Assembly (NCBI GenBank): GCA_020086605.1
Contig: JACBWW010000004.1
Span: forward strand, 14,916,932-14,980,931
Length of the DNA: 64,000 nt
Direction of reading: 5' to 3'
Source of the DNA: Lanius collurio
Lineage: Eukaryota > Chordata > Aves > Passeriformes > Laniidae
Under the pieces are notes generated by a model. That model saw only the letters and a list, made by a program, of their open reading frames with translations, was not told the DNA's origin and searched no databases. Of this stretch, positions 23,278 to 36,077 are shown piece by piece. A program made the translations under genes and the position numbers. Every line of letters starts with the position of its first letter. Within the stretch, counting starts at the first letter, position 1.

Positions 23278-24767
23278 GTTCCCTGAATGTCTCCTTTAAC
23301 AGTGACCCAGAACAGAATAATCCTCATCACTTCATTTTAGAAGATCTCTGTAGGAAACTGCTGTTGCCAGTATCTGTACTAAGATATGCAAGCCTGGCCC
23401 TCTCCTCTCCAGAAGGGGAGCAGGTAAAATGGCACTGATACCAACTTGTTCTACACACCAGTGCAGAACTGCAAACATAATGCATCCTTGCAATTACAGC
23501 AGCTGTGGGGCTGCTACCTTTGCATTCAACTTGGAAGCATCATTTACACATGCTGAATTCAAATTGGCCTTCTCTGCTTCTCTGCTCATTTAAATACTTC
23601 ATTTAGAGAGAAATGGCTTGAAATGGATTAGAATATGTTCTTTCTACCACCACAAAATCCCTCACAGCTAGTTCATCTGCTGCTTGCCTTAAGAATAAGA
23701 AAGATAAGTTCAAGTCTATTTAAGCAGAAGCAAGACAAAACTTGTGCTGGGCTAGTGCTAGTACCTTTGCAGCATATCTGCTGAGTGAACTTTCTTCTCA
23801 AATGTCATGTGCAGAGTCCAGTACTTGAGATTATATATGCTTATATAAGTCATGCTGTAATACAGGAGCACAATCCTAAACCTGAAGAAACCCAAAGAAG
23901 GAACAGATGTAAAGAAAAGTGTAAGATCATGTCATCACTGGGATGCTTCATGATATGAATTCTGTAAAAGCACAAATATTTTCATTAAATCCACAAAAAA
24001 TTAGTCACACTCAAGATTGTGTAGTTCAGTGATATTTCTGATACTTAGATTTTGCACTGTTAACCAACAGTGCCAGACAATGCATTCCTGAATCGGCTTT
24101 TCTGCAGACTGCTCATGCACCAGTGACTAAAGCCCCATGGACTGAAAGGGGATTTGAGATGCTAATTCTTGTAAGCATTTCTGAAAACCAACCAACCAGT
24201 TTTGCAAACTCTGGACTGAGTGTTTCTGCTGTATTTTTTTACAAGGTAATGTTGGATCAGAACAACTTCCTATCCATCAAATCAAGAGCACCGTTATATG
24301 AGCATCCATTCCATTTCTGCCTCCAGATAACAAGAAAAAAAAACAGCAATCATAATTAGTTAAATTAAAATAGCAAGACATACACAACCATCCCTTTTTA
24401 GACCAAACCAGCTCCTAAAATGACAACTGATGCAAAAATAATTATAGCAAGACAGATGGGGGGAAGGAAAAGGAGAAATAATGTATTTAGAATTTGAAGA
24501 GAAGTAATTAGTTTTGGCAGGTTATTTATTTATATAAATTGAAAAATTAGCTGTAGCAGATGCAGGCAGCAGATACAAATTTTGCTCTCTACTCACATCA
24601 GAAGAAGAAAAAAGTTATGGCTAAATAGCCCACTGGATTTCAAAGTATATGTAGTTCCTCACAGAATATGTAAGAGTGTTTTCCATAATGAAATATCCAT
24701 GAATATCCCTGGTCAACAAAAGATATACCAAGAGACATCCTTGTTGTCTCTTGGAGGGCTTTAGGAT

Positions 24768-24791
24768 GGGTTTGGGTGGGGGGTGGGGGGG
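24768..24791 (+). other. Potential G-quadruplex-forming run
   Basis: G-tracts of at least three separated by loops of 1-3 bases occur on the plus strand (ggg-ttt-ggg-t-gggggg-t-ggggggg). This satisfies the usual four-tract G-quadruplex pattern. No promoter or gene context is visible; a T-rich run follows. Confidence 0.6.
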
Positions 24792-25253
24792 CATGTTTGG
24801 TTTTGGTTTTTTTTAAAAGGGACACTTGTTTCAATTTCATTTTTTTGTAGCAATTTTTCAGTTCTTGAATTACTACTGCAATGTACATGGCCTTCTCAAA
24901 ATTCCTTACAGTTCAGAAAATAAACTGAAGTGTGACTCAGTAATATAGTTCTGTGAACGGATTAGTACTGCTGTCTGGAGAAAAAATAGATGGGTATTAG
25001 GCACTTTGTTTTAAGTTTTAATGATGCTATAGTCTTTTTCTTTTACCTCCCACCCCCTTTGATTAATGTGTCCTCTGGAGAAAACATCAATGCCAAAATG
25101 AGAAAAGTATTTAACTTCCTGGTGTCACGTGCTATTCTCTGCATGTTTACAGAGGCACAGTATATTTTTAGCTAACATTAATAAGCAGAACTGGAGAGGC
25201 TCTTGTTAAATCAACACACAATCATTTTGTGGTAAATTACCATTCCCCAGTTT

Positions 25254-25765
25254 CACAGAATATACTGAGTTGGAAGGGACCTATCAGGACCATTGAGTCC
25301 AGCTCCTGGCCAACAGGACACCCCAACAGTCACACTGCGTACCTGAGAGCATTGTCCAATCGCTTGTCAGGCCTGGTGCTGTGACCACTTCCCTGGGGAG
25401 CCTGTTCCAGTATCCAACCACCCTCTGGGTGATAAACTTTTTCCTGATATGCAGCCTAAACCTCCTCTACTCAGCTTCAGCCAATTCCCTCAGATACTGT
25501 CAATTGTCACCAGAGAAGATATCAGCGTCTTCCTCTCTTTCCCTCACGAGGATCTTGTAACAGCAATGAGGTCTCCCTTCAGTCTCCTCCTTTCCAGGCT
25601 GAACAGACCAAATGAACAGTTGCTCCTCACATGGCTTCCCCTCAAGGCCCTTCACCATCCTCATTGCCCTCCTTTGGATATTCTCTAATAGTTTAATGTC
25701 ATTTTTATATTGCGGTGCCCAAAATTGCACATAGGACTCAAGGTGAGGTTACACCAACAGAAAGT
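25254..25765 (-). mobile_element. CR1 LINE, 5'-truncated, with ORF2 C-terminal fossil
   Basis: The element lies on the minus strand. Its 3' end is at 25254 with the typical cacagaat octamer followed by gttggaaggga, and sequence extends 5' to about 25765. The minus strand encodes a decayed end of the CR1 ORF2 product (25500-25730). There [20 protein letters not shown] and [14 protein letters not shown] match the well-known conserved tail of CR1 reverse transcriptase proteins. The later conserved part is frame-broken. The endonuclease and reverse-transcriptase domains are absent, as in most CR1 copies, which arise by incomplete reverse transcription. The downstream TGGGGTGTCCTG-like and AACAGGCTCCCCAGGGAAGTGG-like parts of the CR1 3' region are visible in reverse complement. 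It is an immobile relic. Confidence 0.93.
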
Positions 25766-26916
25766 AGCCCTTCAGCCTTTCTTCCCATCTTTCTTTCCCT
25801 GTATCTATGTGAAGACCTAGGCACACCACCACAATCAGAAAGCATTTTAACCCTCTGTGCACAGGTAAGGCACCCTCTCCTTTGATAGAGGTGGGATCAA
25901 ATACCAAGAACAATTCTGCCCCTTTTTTCAACATGTGGTCCCTTCGTCCTCAGACTCCCTGGTGTGACTATCCATTAAACTTCAAATTTAGTTTTGAGTA
26001 GCAATCTTCCAGTTCATACAGATTTTAAAAGATTAAAACAACTATTTAAGTAGCACCTTCAAATAGACCAGGGACTTAAGTTCTGCTTTCAGCACCACAG
26101 TCTGGTAGGTGATACAGCATGTCACCTTAGCATCTCCATTTCCTGATTTGCAGATTTACAAAACATGCATGCTCCAAGGCATGCTTAACACCTGCTCTCC
26201 CCAAGAAGATGAAGAGCCCAAAGGCAAAGCTCTAAATACAAGCTAACAAAAAAAAGAGTAGTTATTACTGTTATTCACATTCATTGCCTTTGACCTGGAA
26301 AGCCTTTCAACCTTTGAAGCACACTGGAGTTGCATTTCAAGTCATTGCAGTCCACTCTTTCTGCTCAAAAGCACAACATAACAGGCAGCAGAAGGACTAT
26401 AAATTGCTTTATGGATGCTATAAATACAAATAATCCTCACCCATAAAGTTACATTGGCATTACAAAGATCTAGTCATTTATTTAATGCATGGCACAGCCA
26501 CACTGCAGCACTTGGAGGAGGCGGATGATCATGCTGTCACAAGGATTCCATCTTTAGCATGTGAAATGTTTCTCTCACTCACATAACAGAAGAGCAAAAC
26601 ATGCTGGGAATGCAAGCTCCAGCAGTCCACAATAGCCTTAGCAAAAGAAACAATAAGGAGTGCTCCTGAGTGTCAGCACTGAACCTGGACAGCTGCATCC
26701 TGTGATTTATATACTATCACACATAACTTCTGAAATCAGTATTTAACTGACTTTGTGTTATCCACCCTTTTGTCTGGATCTCCACTCCTGTCTACATAGT
26801 ATGTAATCAGATAAAAGTCAAACTTCTGAAAAAGCTACTCCTAGAATTCAAATAACATGCTAATGACTTAGATGATTCCCATGGAAACTAAGTTACATCA
26901 TTATTAGGGTTTTTGG

Positions 26917-26977
26917 GTTATATTAATACTGTTAATAACTGTAAGTATTAATATATAACTGTAAGTTATATTAATAC
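26917..26977. repeat. AT-rich direct/inverted repeat cluster
   Basis: A 13-base unit (gttatattaatac) occurs at 26917-26929 and 26965-26977. An 11-base inverted copy (gtattaatata) lies between them at 26945-26955, and taactgtaagt is also repeated in the interval. Local template switching or slippage could create this arrangement. Confidence 0.8.
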
Positions 26978-28826
26978 AAAAAGCTGCACTTGTACACACA
27001 GCTATTCTCCTAGGACTCGTAACTGATATATTGTAATGTTTGCTAGAGTTTATTGATTTTGTTGCTTTACTGATAACATTCTTGAAAGTCCTTAATACCT
27101 ATTATAAAAATTTACCCACATCTGAAAGTGCACTTTCATCCTGTAACATCATATTCACAGCCCTAGTGGTGCACACAGCAAGTGGTACACTAGAGAAGGC
27201 CAAAAAGCAAGTGCTTAAATCAGCATCGTCCCTGCTTGCTTTTATGAACAATCAAGCCAGTCAAACATGGAGCTTTGAAAAGAGAAAATAATATTCCCAT
27301 TGAAACTTTCCAATCCTTAGCCCATAAACTCAGTAACTTTGTTTTAGGGGATCTTTAGACATGTCTTGATGTTTTTTTACAACCTTAGAAGTTATATTTA
27401 GCCTCCAGGGAACCTAAATTAGCAACAATTAAAGATATTCTGACATTTACTTTTACAATTACCAAAAATAAGCAGTGAGAGTACTACCCAGAATAATTTG
27501 GAGTGAATCATTTGGGTACCCAAAATTATGAAATGCCGAATTAACTACGTAGCCCCACTTTGAATGAATAAACAACTTCAACATTTAAAGCGGTAGCAGA
27601 AGGAAGACAGACTGAGATATAAAGTGTACCCTAAATTCTTGTGTTTAGGATAGTCCTGTGGCTGATGAAGTTACTAACTAGAAGGTAAGCACCAACAGTA
27701 AATGGCATTCAGGTGTCTAAGGCATTTCATGGCTCTTATCTTTGATTTACTAGAGTCTTTATTCAGTATTCAGTGCTATTCAAATATGCAGATATGAATA
27801 TTCTCCTAGCACAATTTCCACAGTCCTTCCCTGCAACCTCTCATTTAACAATTCTTCTGTGAAATTACTGAGTCTTCAATCAAGGCATTCTGAAAGTAAA
27901 ATAAACCGAATTTTCATTAATCAGATAAAAGTAATTTGCTTGAATGACCTAGAAAGACAGAACCAGTTCCTCAGGTAGAATTTAGCTGCCATAATCAAGA
28001 AACCATTCACTACTTTTCCTGCTGTCTCCTCTCTCTTTTGCCCACCAACTCCCAGTATCTTCAAAGTTTTACAAAGAAAACTCCTAGCATAAACTGCTGT
28101 GTTCTAAATGAGGCAGAAACCTTGTTACCACAAAAAGTGGTTAGAATCTTGTCTCTGGTACTGACATGCATCAAACCAAAGGAAATGAATGGCATGGACA
28201 GCTTTCACTGTCTCGCCTCCCAGTTGCTTACTGACCACCAGGCTGCCATGAATAAACGTTCTAAAGTCGCTTCAAGTGTTTGCCTCCAGGCATGACACTG
28301 ACTGCAGCATTTCAATGTTACAGTCATAGATGAAGTTCTGATCATCTCTCACAGGTATACTCTCACTGCAGAGAGAATTTAGCTGCAAATTTCTATGCAG
28401 AATCTGTAGAAGTTATGCAAATGTTTCCAAAGATTTTCTCAGAAAGCCAAAGATTCATTTCTGTGTTCAAAGAAGGATGGCATTTAAAACAACTAAACAA
28501 CATTTTCCCTATTGTCATTCTTAGGAAACAAAGAGCCATTTAGGACTGTATATTCAAGAACTTATGAATGTATCTGCATCAAGCTGACATTCAGCATGGA
28601 AACAGTTCAGGCTACATCATTAAGTCTGACAACTGAAAACCTGTGTCTTTTAAAGGAATTGACCTTTAAATAATATATGATCCTCAACCTTGCAGCTGCT
28701 ACAATTGGCAGCCCAATCAGACCCATCTACAATACCTGGAGAGCTAAGGATAAATGTTAATTCTTTCCCTTGTTCTCTATATGCCTATGCTTTAAATTCT
28801 TATCACCTGAACAGAGCATTGAATAT

Positions 28827-28845
28827 AAAAAAAAAAAAAAAAAAA
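28827..28845 (+). repeat. Poly(A) run of 19
   Basis: An uninterrupted A-run. The sequence before it does not resemble a known retroposon and no flanking duplication was found, so it is annotated only as a mononucleotide repeat. Confidence 0.9.
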
Positions 28846-29769
28846 GTAAGCAAACCTGAAGACTATACATTAGGAAGGAAGTGAAATAAGAATCTGAGAC
28901 ATGAAGCTCGTATGTCCACGTACACTATTGCAAAAGGTCTCTAGGCTACCTGTATCAGCCTTTATGTAAGAAGTCTGATGACTTGATGAGCAGTAACATG
29001 CTGTTGTCTGCATATTCTTGCCACTGCAAAGGGTGATGCCACACTTTTATCCCACTTTTTAACAATTACACAGAGGAAAAGAGCTTTCCTGGAGTGCTTT
29101 CCACTACATTTGGATCAGTTCTGAGGCAATTTTTAAATTGCTGTCTGCTGACTTTTTCCCATCTCAAGGGAACATTAATGTGCCCTTCTAGAGATAATTT
29201 GGATAAAAAAGATTAAATACAAGTTGGTTAGAAAAGGTTTTTAAAAGGGCTGAAAATTCAAATCAGGACTTACACACCGGCCCTGTCAAGATCCAGATTC
29301 ACCGAGTGTTGCTCAGTCAGAGATGCATAAAGCAGTTCTTATGATGAAAGGCCAGTCAGTAGCACCTGTGGGAACTGCTCACCTGCTAAGGAAAGAACAG
29401 AGTTGCTGAGAAGCAAAATATGGCTGTAGGAGACCATGAAACAGGGAGAACTGGTCAGAACCATGTACTGCTAAACCGTAGTCATAAGACGAGATCCTCA
29501 GCTCTGATGGTTTTATGCTGTAAAAAAGGTTCAGCACAGTGTAACAGGACTCTGGTAACTGTAGCTGCAGTCAGAGAAAGATTTCTGCAGTACGGCTGCC
29601 TGATGTCCAATTAAAACACTGTAGCCAATCATATTAGAACTAGGCTTGGAAAAAAGCTTGTTCCCTAGGCAGAATCTCCATGCTTACAAAACAGTGCTAG
29701 AATGCCTGCAGAGGAGTAAGCTGTTCTCCAGGAGGTATTTTTTATCAACTCAAATCTGAGAAGTTAAAA

Positions 29770-30430
29770 AAAACCAGGGGAGCAGAGATTCAAAGCGAGC
29801 ATGCATAACCCCACAGTGTGTGCCTGAGGTCGATCAGCGTGTGTGTGTCAGGTTTATTAGCAGAAGTCTCTGCACTGTTTGACACAAATGGCAGCTGCCT
29901 TTCTGCAGAGCAGCCATGGCTGCAATGCTGGGGTTTGCTCCAAGTCGGGACAGCACCCCCAGCACTAATTATCTTCCTCCACACCCCTAGCTCAGGGAGA
30001 ATTCCTCCCCTTAATATCTCTCTACCATAACAATTTATGAAACACCACTGAGAGATGAAGCTCAGCCAACACCAGAAAGCTATTATGGGGGAATTGTAAT
30101 GCATTAAATGTATCTCACAACTGCAAGGCTCTTAAATGATAGTAGCATTTGTTTTGGGACTTTTGCCTGGAAATGTTAGAAGATCTTTTAATAAATGTAC
30201 TAAATTAGATGCATAATTTAGCTTCTTCTCAGCAGAATGCTGGCTGGCTGCCAGATCCACTCTCAGGTTTGACTCAATGTCAGGGCCGCCCGCTGGCCCA
30301 GTACAAATAGTCTCATTAAAAAATGGTTGCTGCTGTGTGCTCAGGCTCTATTTCTCTGACTAATGGCTCAGTTTATGCCTCCCCCTCTTGAATAAATAGA
30401 GGAGCAGCCTCCAGAGGGGAAGATATTCTT
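29770..30430. promoter_or_regulatory. Candidate conserved non-coding regulatory block
   Basis: This block differs from its neighbours: moderate GC, no repeat signature, and dense short transcription-factor-like words. These include CAGCTG E-box (gcagctgcc), homeodomain-type sites (cactaattatc, ttaaatgatag, gcataattta), TAAT/ATTA pairs, and a gggccgcccgctggccc core at about 30283. Both strands also stay open for 70-100 codons over 29790-30104, which is what low mutation in a constrained element could give, but also simply fewer AT stop words. Conservation cannot be seen from one sequence, so this is inference only. Confidence 0.25.
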
Positions 30431-33400
30431 CTGTACACACATTCCACACATATGAATGCAGGCAACATGCTGGGAGGTGTAGGAAAGAAGAGGAGAAATA
30501 GCTGCCCCATGCTGGAAAAGGAAGACATTCAAGGTAGTTTTATAGTATTGAATGTTATATCACATAACATGGATTCTGAGTGATCATGATATTTATTAAT
30601 TGTAACAGAGACAGTTCACAGCCTAGACTGGGTCTCCATTTCCATCGTGCCAGACACACCCAGAGCCCAATCCACAGGCAGAGCCTGACATCTGAACAAG
30701 CAGCATGGACAAATCCAAGGTAAGAAAAAGTTACTGAAGGAGGCATCTACCCAGGGGCAACAGTCACATGCTTCTGTTTCCAAGTCAATTAAACCTTGTT
30801 TCTTCTCTTGATTCAAGAGAGTTTGTAACTATTGTCAAACCTAACAGAGTTTGTCAGCCGTCACTAATTTTCAGATTTGCTCTGCTAAATTTCCTTTCAC
30901 ATGTTCTTTCTGGTTAATAGCAAAAACAGGGGTAAAACAGGCTTTTTGACTTATTTATACTAGGAGAGCAAAAAATCCCACTTTATATTCTACCTGGACC
31001 TCTGGCAATGTCTAATAACACTCCTGGAGGTGGAGGATGGAGAGGTGTTACTAAAACTTTTGGTTTTTTCCAGTGAAAGATTAATCCTTACACTGGAGAA
31101 CACAACATTACCAGCATGTTTTGTATGCCATCTCTGATAATATATATTAGTTTAAAAGAGGATATAAAGGCTTCAACAGTCTCAAAACACCTCCATCTCT
31201 TCAACAAAACTAAAAAAACTTATAAGATCCAAAATTATGTTTCTGTTAACTCTACAGGCACTGAGCAACTCCTGAAATGGCATTAAAACACACAAATTCA
31301 AAACTCAGGCTAAAAGAAATTAAAAGCAGTCTCCAATCTTGCCTACTTTCAAGACTGAAGGGCTACTGTCAGTCACTTTATTATTTGTAAGAGTCATGTT
31401 CAGCCAGATAATCAAAGGCACTGCACACCCACATAGCAAAATCAAGTAGTTTCCAAATTTAACTCACTGGCTGTATTTCACAAGAGTAGATCAGATCTCT
31501 AACTGTGAAGCTACAAAAATGTCACCATCCCACCCTCGCTGGCCCAGCAAATTGTGTCTTTTTTTCTCCTCTCACCAACTGTCAGAAGTACCTGCTGTGT
31601 CTTCCCACATTGCTGCCTCCTGGAGTAGCCTCTGTCCCCACATTCCCTCTGCTAGATTAGTTCAAAGAAAAGCAAGCACATGAAATTAAAACTATGTTTT
31701 GGTTTTGAGTAGCAAGGTAAGAATTGTGGTGAGAATTATGAAGCAGAAACCCAAATAGCCATCCCTCACCTTTCAGATAAACTGTTATAGTTAGTGTTTC
31801 CTAGTTACTCACTTTAGACTATGCTCCATCACTCAGACTATGCCTTGAGGCACCAAAATTTCTTTGAGATCCTGCAAAGAATCCAGGCACCCAAAGCAAA
31901 CATCTGTCCACAATATTTTTAGGTTCTAGGTGACATTTATGCAATGGCACCTAGAATTAGTGACAGAACAAAGGTACTTCATGCTTAAGCTCCCTTGCTC
32001 TGCTCAAGCCTGCAGTGATATTGCAGCATGCTGAATTTCAGAGCTGGAGTCTTTAATTCTATATTTTAAAACATTACATTGAGCTTTTAAAAGCTGTGCA
32101 GTTTAAATCTAGTATACCTGAATCACCACCCTATTAATTCCACTCTGAGAGCATTACAACTCTGTTGAACCAATTTAACACCAGACTGAAAGAGCCCCTA
32201 GATTCTTAGGTTATTACTTTGGCAACTATACACCGCCCAACACACACTGTTTATTTACAATCCACTTCCCAGGCCTCCATTACCTCTTTCACAGATCTTC
32301 ACCTTTGCTGAAAACATACTGCTTAATACCACTTTTGTATTTTCTTCATATAAAAAGGTCCTATTTTAGTTTTAAAAAGAAGCTGAATGGTCACACCTGC
32401 TAATCATTAGTACCTTTCAATTACACCTGACCTCCTTCTTTTAAAGGGTCTCCTCTGAGCCCCATCTAGTCTATTAAAAAAAAAAATCAAACCCACAACA
32501 TGCTATTAGGGTAGTTACAGACAATGATTATGAAGAAGATGTTAAGAACTATATTTCTTTTTTCTAGGTGTGTTTTTGATTTAGAGCATGTAATGATAGA
32601 AAGTATACTTACAAGGACTTGTATATGGGATGACAGACTCTTGGGTATATAGCAGGGAATAGATGTTCTGCAGCTTGTTCCCTATACTTTGTAATGTCTT
32701 TGCCAGTTCCATACAGCTAAAAAAGAAAAACTTCAAAGCAAAACCTTCAGAACTGAAATAGTGTTTTATTAGAACTGGTGAGCTATCTTGGTGAATCAGA
32801 GAAATATAGATAAAGTATAGTTTAAGGATCTTGACTCTCAAAATACACTGTTACCAACTCCAGATAGTCCATTTTAGTCCTAGAGAATAAATAGTAATCA
32901 TTTATTTGTGTAAACTAATGTATCTTTGTAATGTATGTAAAAATGTTCAAAAGTTATAAATTCTGTTTGATTCCTGTATAGCTCAAATTAAGACTTTAAA
33001 TTCTGTGCTGACTGGAATTATGCCATCACAAAAGTTTGTCTGTGTGCTGTAAGGTACCAGTACTTCGTTTTAAGAATATATAGTACATTGTTTCCCAATT
33101 AGATGTTACACCAAAATCAATGGAGCCTTCCTTTGCAGCAAGATAGCAAAGCAATGTTCCAAAGCATTATTGATTTTAAGAGGGCTTTGGTAGCACAGAA
33201 AGACCTATTTGTGTGAAATATTTTGTTGGAGCAGAGTTGGAGTTTTGAAAAGGTCTAAAAGGAAACTACTTTCCTCTAAGGGTTATATGCAGTTGTGGGG
33301 AGTGCAAAGGATGCTTTGTAGCTCGAGTGTTACTGCTGCAGCTATCTCATCCCATTTGTCACTGAGAATTACAAGCTGTATTGACAGAAATATACAGTGT

Positions 33401-36070
33401 TTCATAACTGGGGTTTCAAAGCTGAGCATACAAAAGAGAGTTAGGCTTATCTGATGTGTGCCCAAATGTTCCCAATTCTCAATATGCTAAACTTGCTTCC
33501 TTCATTCTCTCCTCCAAGGGATGTAATCTTTGAGTCAAGTTGTAGAAAATTCCCTCTCGTCCAAGTTGCATCAAATTATCCATAGTGATTCTGAGAGAAA
33601 AAAAATTATATTTCTGCTGTGCCAGCATCTGGAAAGCAGCCTGATTGGCAAGATTAAAGAGCAGTATAATTGTATGTTCAAACACTTTAACCCTGCCCGT
33701 CCATATGGAATAAACATTCATTTAAGAACAAGCAGCAAAAATTCCCTGTGAGGGAGGTGCTGGAAAGATCACCTTTCACCAATGTTGGATGTCCAGGGTA
33801 AAAACTGTGTAGGTTTGAAAGCCTGTAGTCTTACAAATCTTTTAGATTCAGAGAGGCTGATGAGATATATGTGCTGGCACTGATGAGCTGAATATACTGA
33901 ACATGATGGTACATACTCAAGTATTCACAGAAATCCTTTGCAGCCAGAAAACCTGCAAAGTCTTTTTCGTTACAAGGGCATCCCGGGACAAGTCCAAAGT
34001 GGACAGAGCAGCAGCAAGGCACTTTATTTTGCTGAATACTATGACACAGTCGTATGAAATCTGGAGTTGCATAGCATAAAAATCCCTCATCATACCCTCA
34101 TCTCTGATTAGTAGGAAATGAATGACAGCAGTGGAGCTACTCAGTCTAATTATCAGTTTTGCTGAATCTCTAATAAGCTCTTAAAATCTAATTTTGGAAG
34201 CAAGAGTTTTGTCTCCTGCAGGGAATGGCTGATAGAAATGAGTAAGATTTCAGTTTGTCAAGTCTGGTCATTTCTCTGGCATTTAAGTCCTCAGTGAATC
34301 AGTAGGTTGGGGATAGAGCAGAATTTGTGTAAAGTCTAATCCACTTTACCACTATTTTCTTTAGCTTTCTAGGGATGCAAACCACTTCCACGTTTAGACA
34401 TGGCTGTGACAATTCCAAGCTCCCCTGCTAAGGTTGGAGTATTTATGAGAAAGACTCCATCACTTCATTCACGCCTGTCGATTACGAGATAGTCTGGCCA
34501 TCAATTAATTTCTGAAAGCCACTCTGTGCTAATGGTGAAGATCAGAACTTGGGACTTAGATAGCAAATCAATGTTTCATTAAGTTTCAGGAACCATTCAG
34601 AAACTATTTTAAGTATTCATAATTACACTTGCTGTAGCAACAGGAATTAGGCTTCTGGCTATTCTTAGCTCTAACTTCTCTTCCCTCAGGCTATTCTTCA
34701 TCACTATGCTAGCATGGAAAAGCACTGAGCCTCTCCCCTGGCCAGCAACAGGTCTTGGGAAGATGCGTCTAGGGACACAAACCAGTTAATGACTGCTGAT
34801 ACAGACTAATTTCTGAAGGCTGTTTGCAAACTCATGCACTATTAAAAGCGATCATTTATTACTAGGAAAGCTGAGATTCCATGACCAAAGAGGAGGTCAG
34901 GTGGCTGACACCTTCCAGCACATATATATCTTCTTTAGTTATTACATCATAGGAAATCAGTGAAAGAACTGTTGGATTAAAGCTCTGTGACTGTTATTCA
35001 AATCCAAATTCAAGAAAGGTATGGGAGGAAAGGAAAGGGAGTAAGCAAGTCATCAAAATCTCACCTTTTTCTGCCTTCTTTCTCATATTTTGTAAAGCTG
35101 TCCAGCACACACCAGGGTTCTGAGATTGCAGTCCTGGGGTTAAGGAATATGGGAGAATAGGAGGAAGAACCTACACGGCAGGCCGGGCCATCTTTCAATC
35201 TAAATTGCCAACTCATGGAAAGCTCTGAGTTGTTCAGTATTAAAGGAGAAAGAATGGATAAAGACCTCTATGCAAGAGATACTGTTTACACTTCCAAAGG
35301 CACTTCTCAAAAGGAATTACGTCAGAGTGATACGAGGATAAACCTGACTAGAAAAGACATGACCAATGCACCACATTCACTGAGGAACATATTCATAGGC
35401 ACTTGCTCATGTTGCCTCATGTCAGGAAAGCAACTTATTTATGGCTTCACTGTGTGCAGCTGCACCAGGCTGCGCTTGGCTTACACTTTTGGGTGGAAGA
35501 TGTAGCCAGGCTGCAGAACGCTGATGAAAAATGAACTTATGTGTAAGTTAGACTAAATACATTTTCTGCATTGATGAGAGTAATTACCTCTTCCATAAAA
35601 TTAGAAGTGAGTAGGAAGAGAGATTTCAACCCAGAAAAATGCTGATTACAAAGTATTTTCTCTTCCAAAATATTTCAGTTTGGTAATTGCAAGTTATCAT
35701 TTTTTGGTACTTTACTATAATTAAAATTGACTTTTACAAGTGGAATAAGCATTTAAAAAGTAACATGGAAACCTTTTCATCTGAAAATCCCAGATGAGGT
35801 ATTTGAATTTTTTAATATCTATTTTTAGAAACAAATGAACCAGAACAAGCAATTTCCACCTTCTCAGTCTCAATAAATTTCTGTTCTAAGAAAGTCTCCA
35901 TCCTTACATGTACAGGGGAGAAGACAGACATCTGAAGACTTCAAGCCACCTCAAGGAAACATTATAAAAATACATCTTGAGAATATGTACCCTCCCACAG
36001 GGAGACAGAGAAAGCATATATAGGAGTCCCTTTGCTTCTTTCAGCACACTGCCATTTTTAGGTCAGTGTC
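30431..36070. other. Mostly unique sequence; two exon-like segments on the minus strand
   Basis: No gene is recognised. Two segments have splice-site-like borders on the minus strand (32613-32716 and 33479-33590) and are described in the findings; they are not strong enough to annotate as exons. Sequences around 33060-33180 and 34430-34520 have homeobox-like sites and a few retained CpGs and might be conserved elements. Confidence 0.45.
32613..32716 (-). other. Exon-like segment (strong splice-site borders, open frame)
   Basis: On the minus strand a long pyrimidine tract (gtttttcttttttag) is followed by 104 bases ending in CCTT and the near-consensus donor GTAAGTAT. One frame is open throughout and encodes CMELAKTLQSIGNKLQNIYS plus a further 14 residues, LLYTQESVIPYTSP. 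The composition is protein-like, with G-ending codons such as CTG, AAG and CAG. I do not recognise a family. Decoy exons with such borders are common in vertebrate introns, so confidence is low. The donor is phase 1, as is the candidate 3' splice site at about 18040 before the long ORF. Confidence 0.2.
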
Positions 36071-36077
36071 AGATATT

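Larger units (their letters stand above)
20470..25250. other. Unique non-coding sequence, no gene recognised
   Basis: AT-rich with no supported coding region. It contains one unresolved base (n at 21604), the second copy of the 29-base dispersed repeat (22344-22372), a short fragment resembling a CR1 3' end (23241-23277), and a G-rich run at 24768-24791. The 24.4-24.6 kb part is very AT-rich. Confidence 0.55.
25766..29765. other. Unique non-coding sequence, no gene recognised
   Basis: No coding region is supported. Contents include a complex AT-rich local rearrangement at 26917-26977 and a run of 19 A at 28827-28845. A retroposon tail was considered for that A-run but no element body or target duplication was seen. 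The block at about 26400-26560 (ataaatacaaataatcc, cccataaag, ttatttaatgcatgg) has homeobox-like sites and could be conserved; this is a guess. Confidence 0.5.

Noticed and set aside
25500..25730. Minus-strand 76-codon ORF as a host gene
   Set aside because: It is the decayed ORF2 tail of the CR1 element at 25254-25765.
28827..28845. A-run considered as the tail of a retrocopy
   Set aside because: No AATAAA at the right distance, no gene-like body upstream and no target-site duplication.
29356..29440. Minus-strand 44-base mini-exon with good splice borders (acceptor tctcctacag, donor gcag|gtgagc)
   Set aside because: Too short for any coding evidence; decoy pairs like this are frequent.
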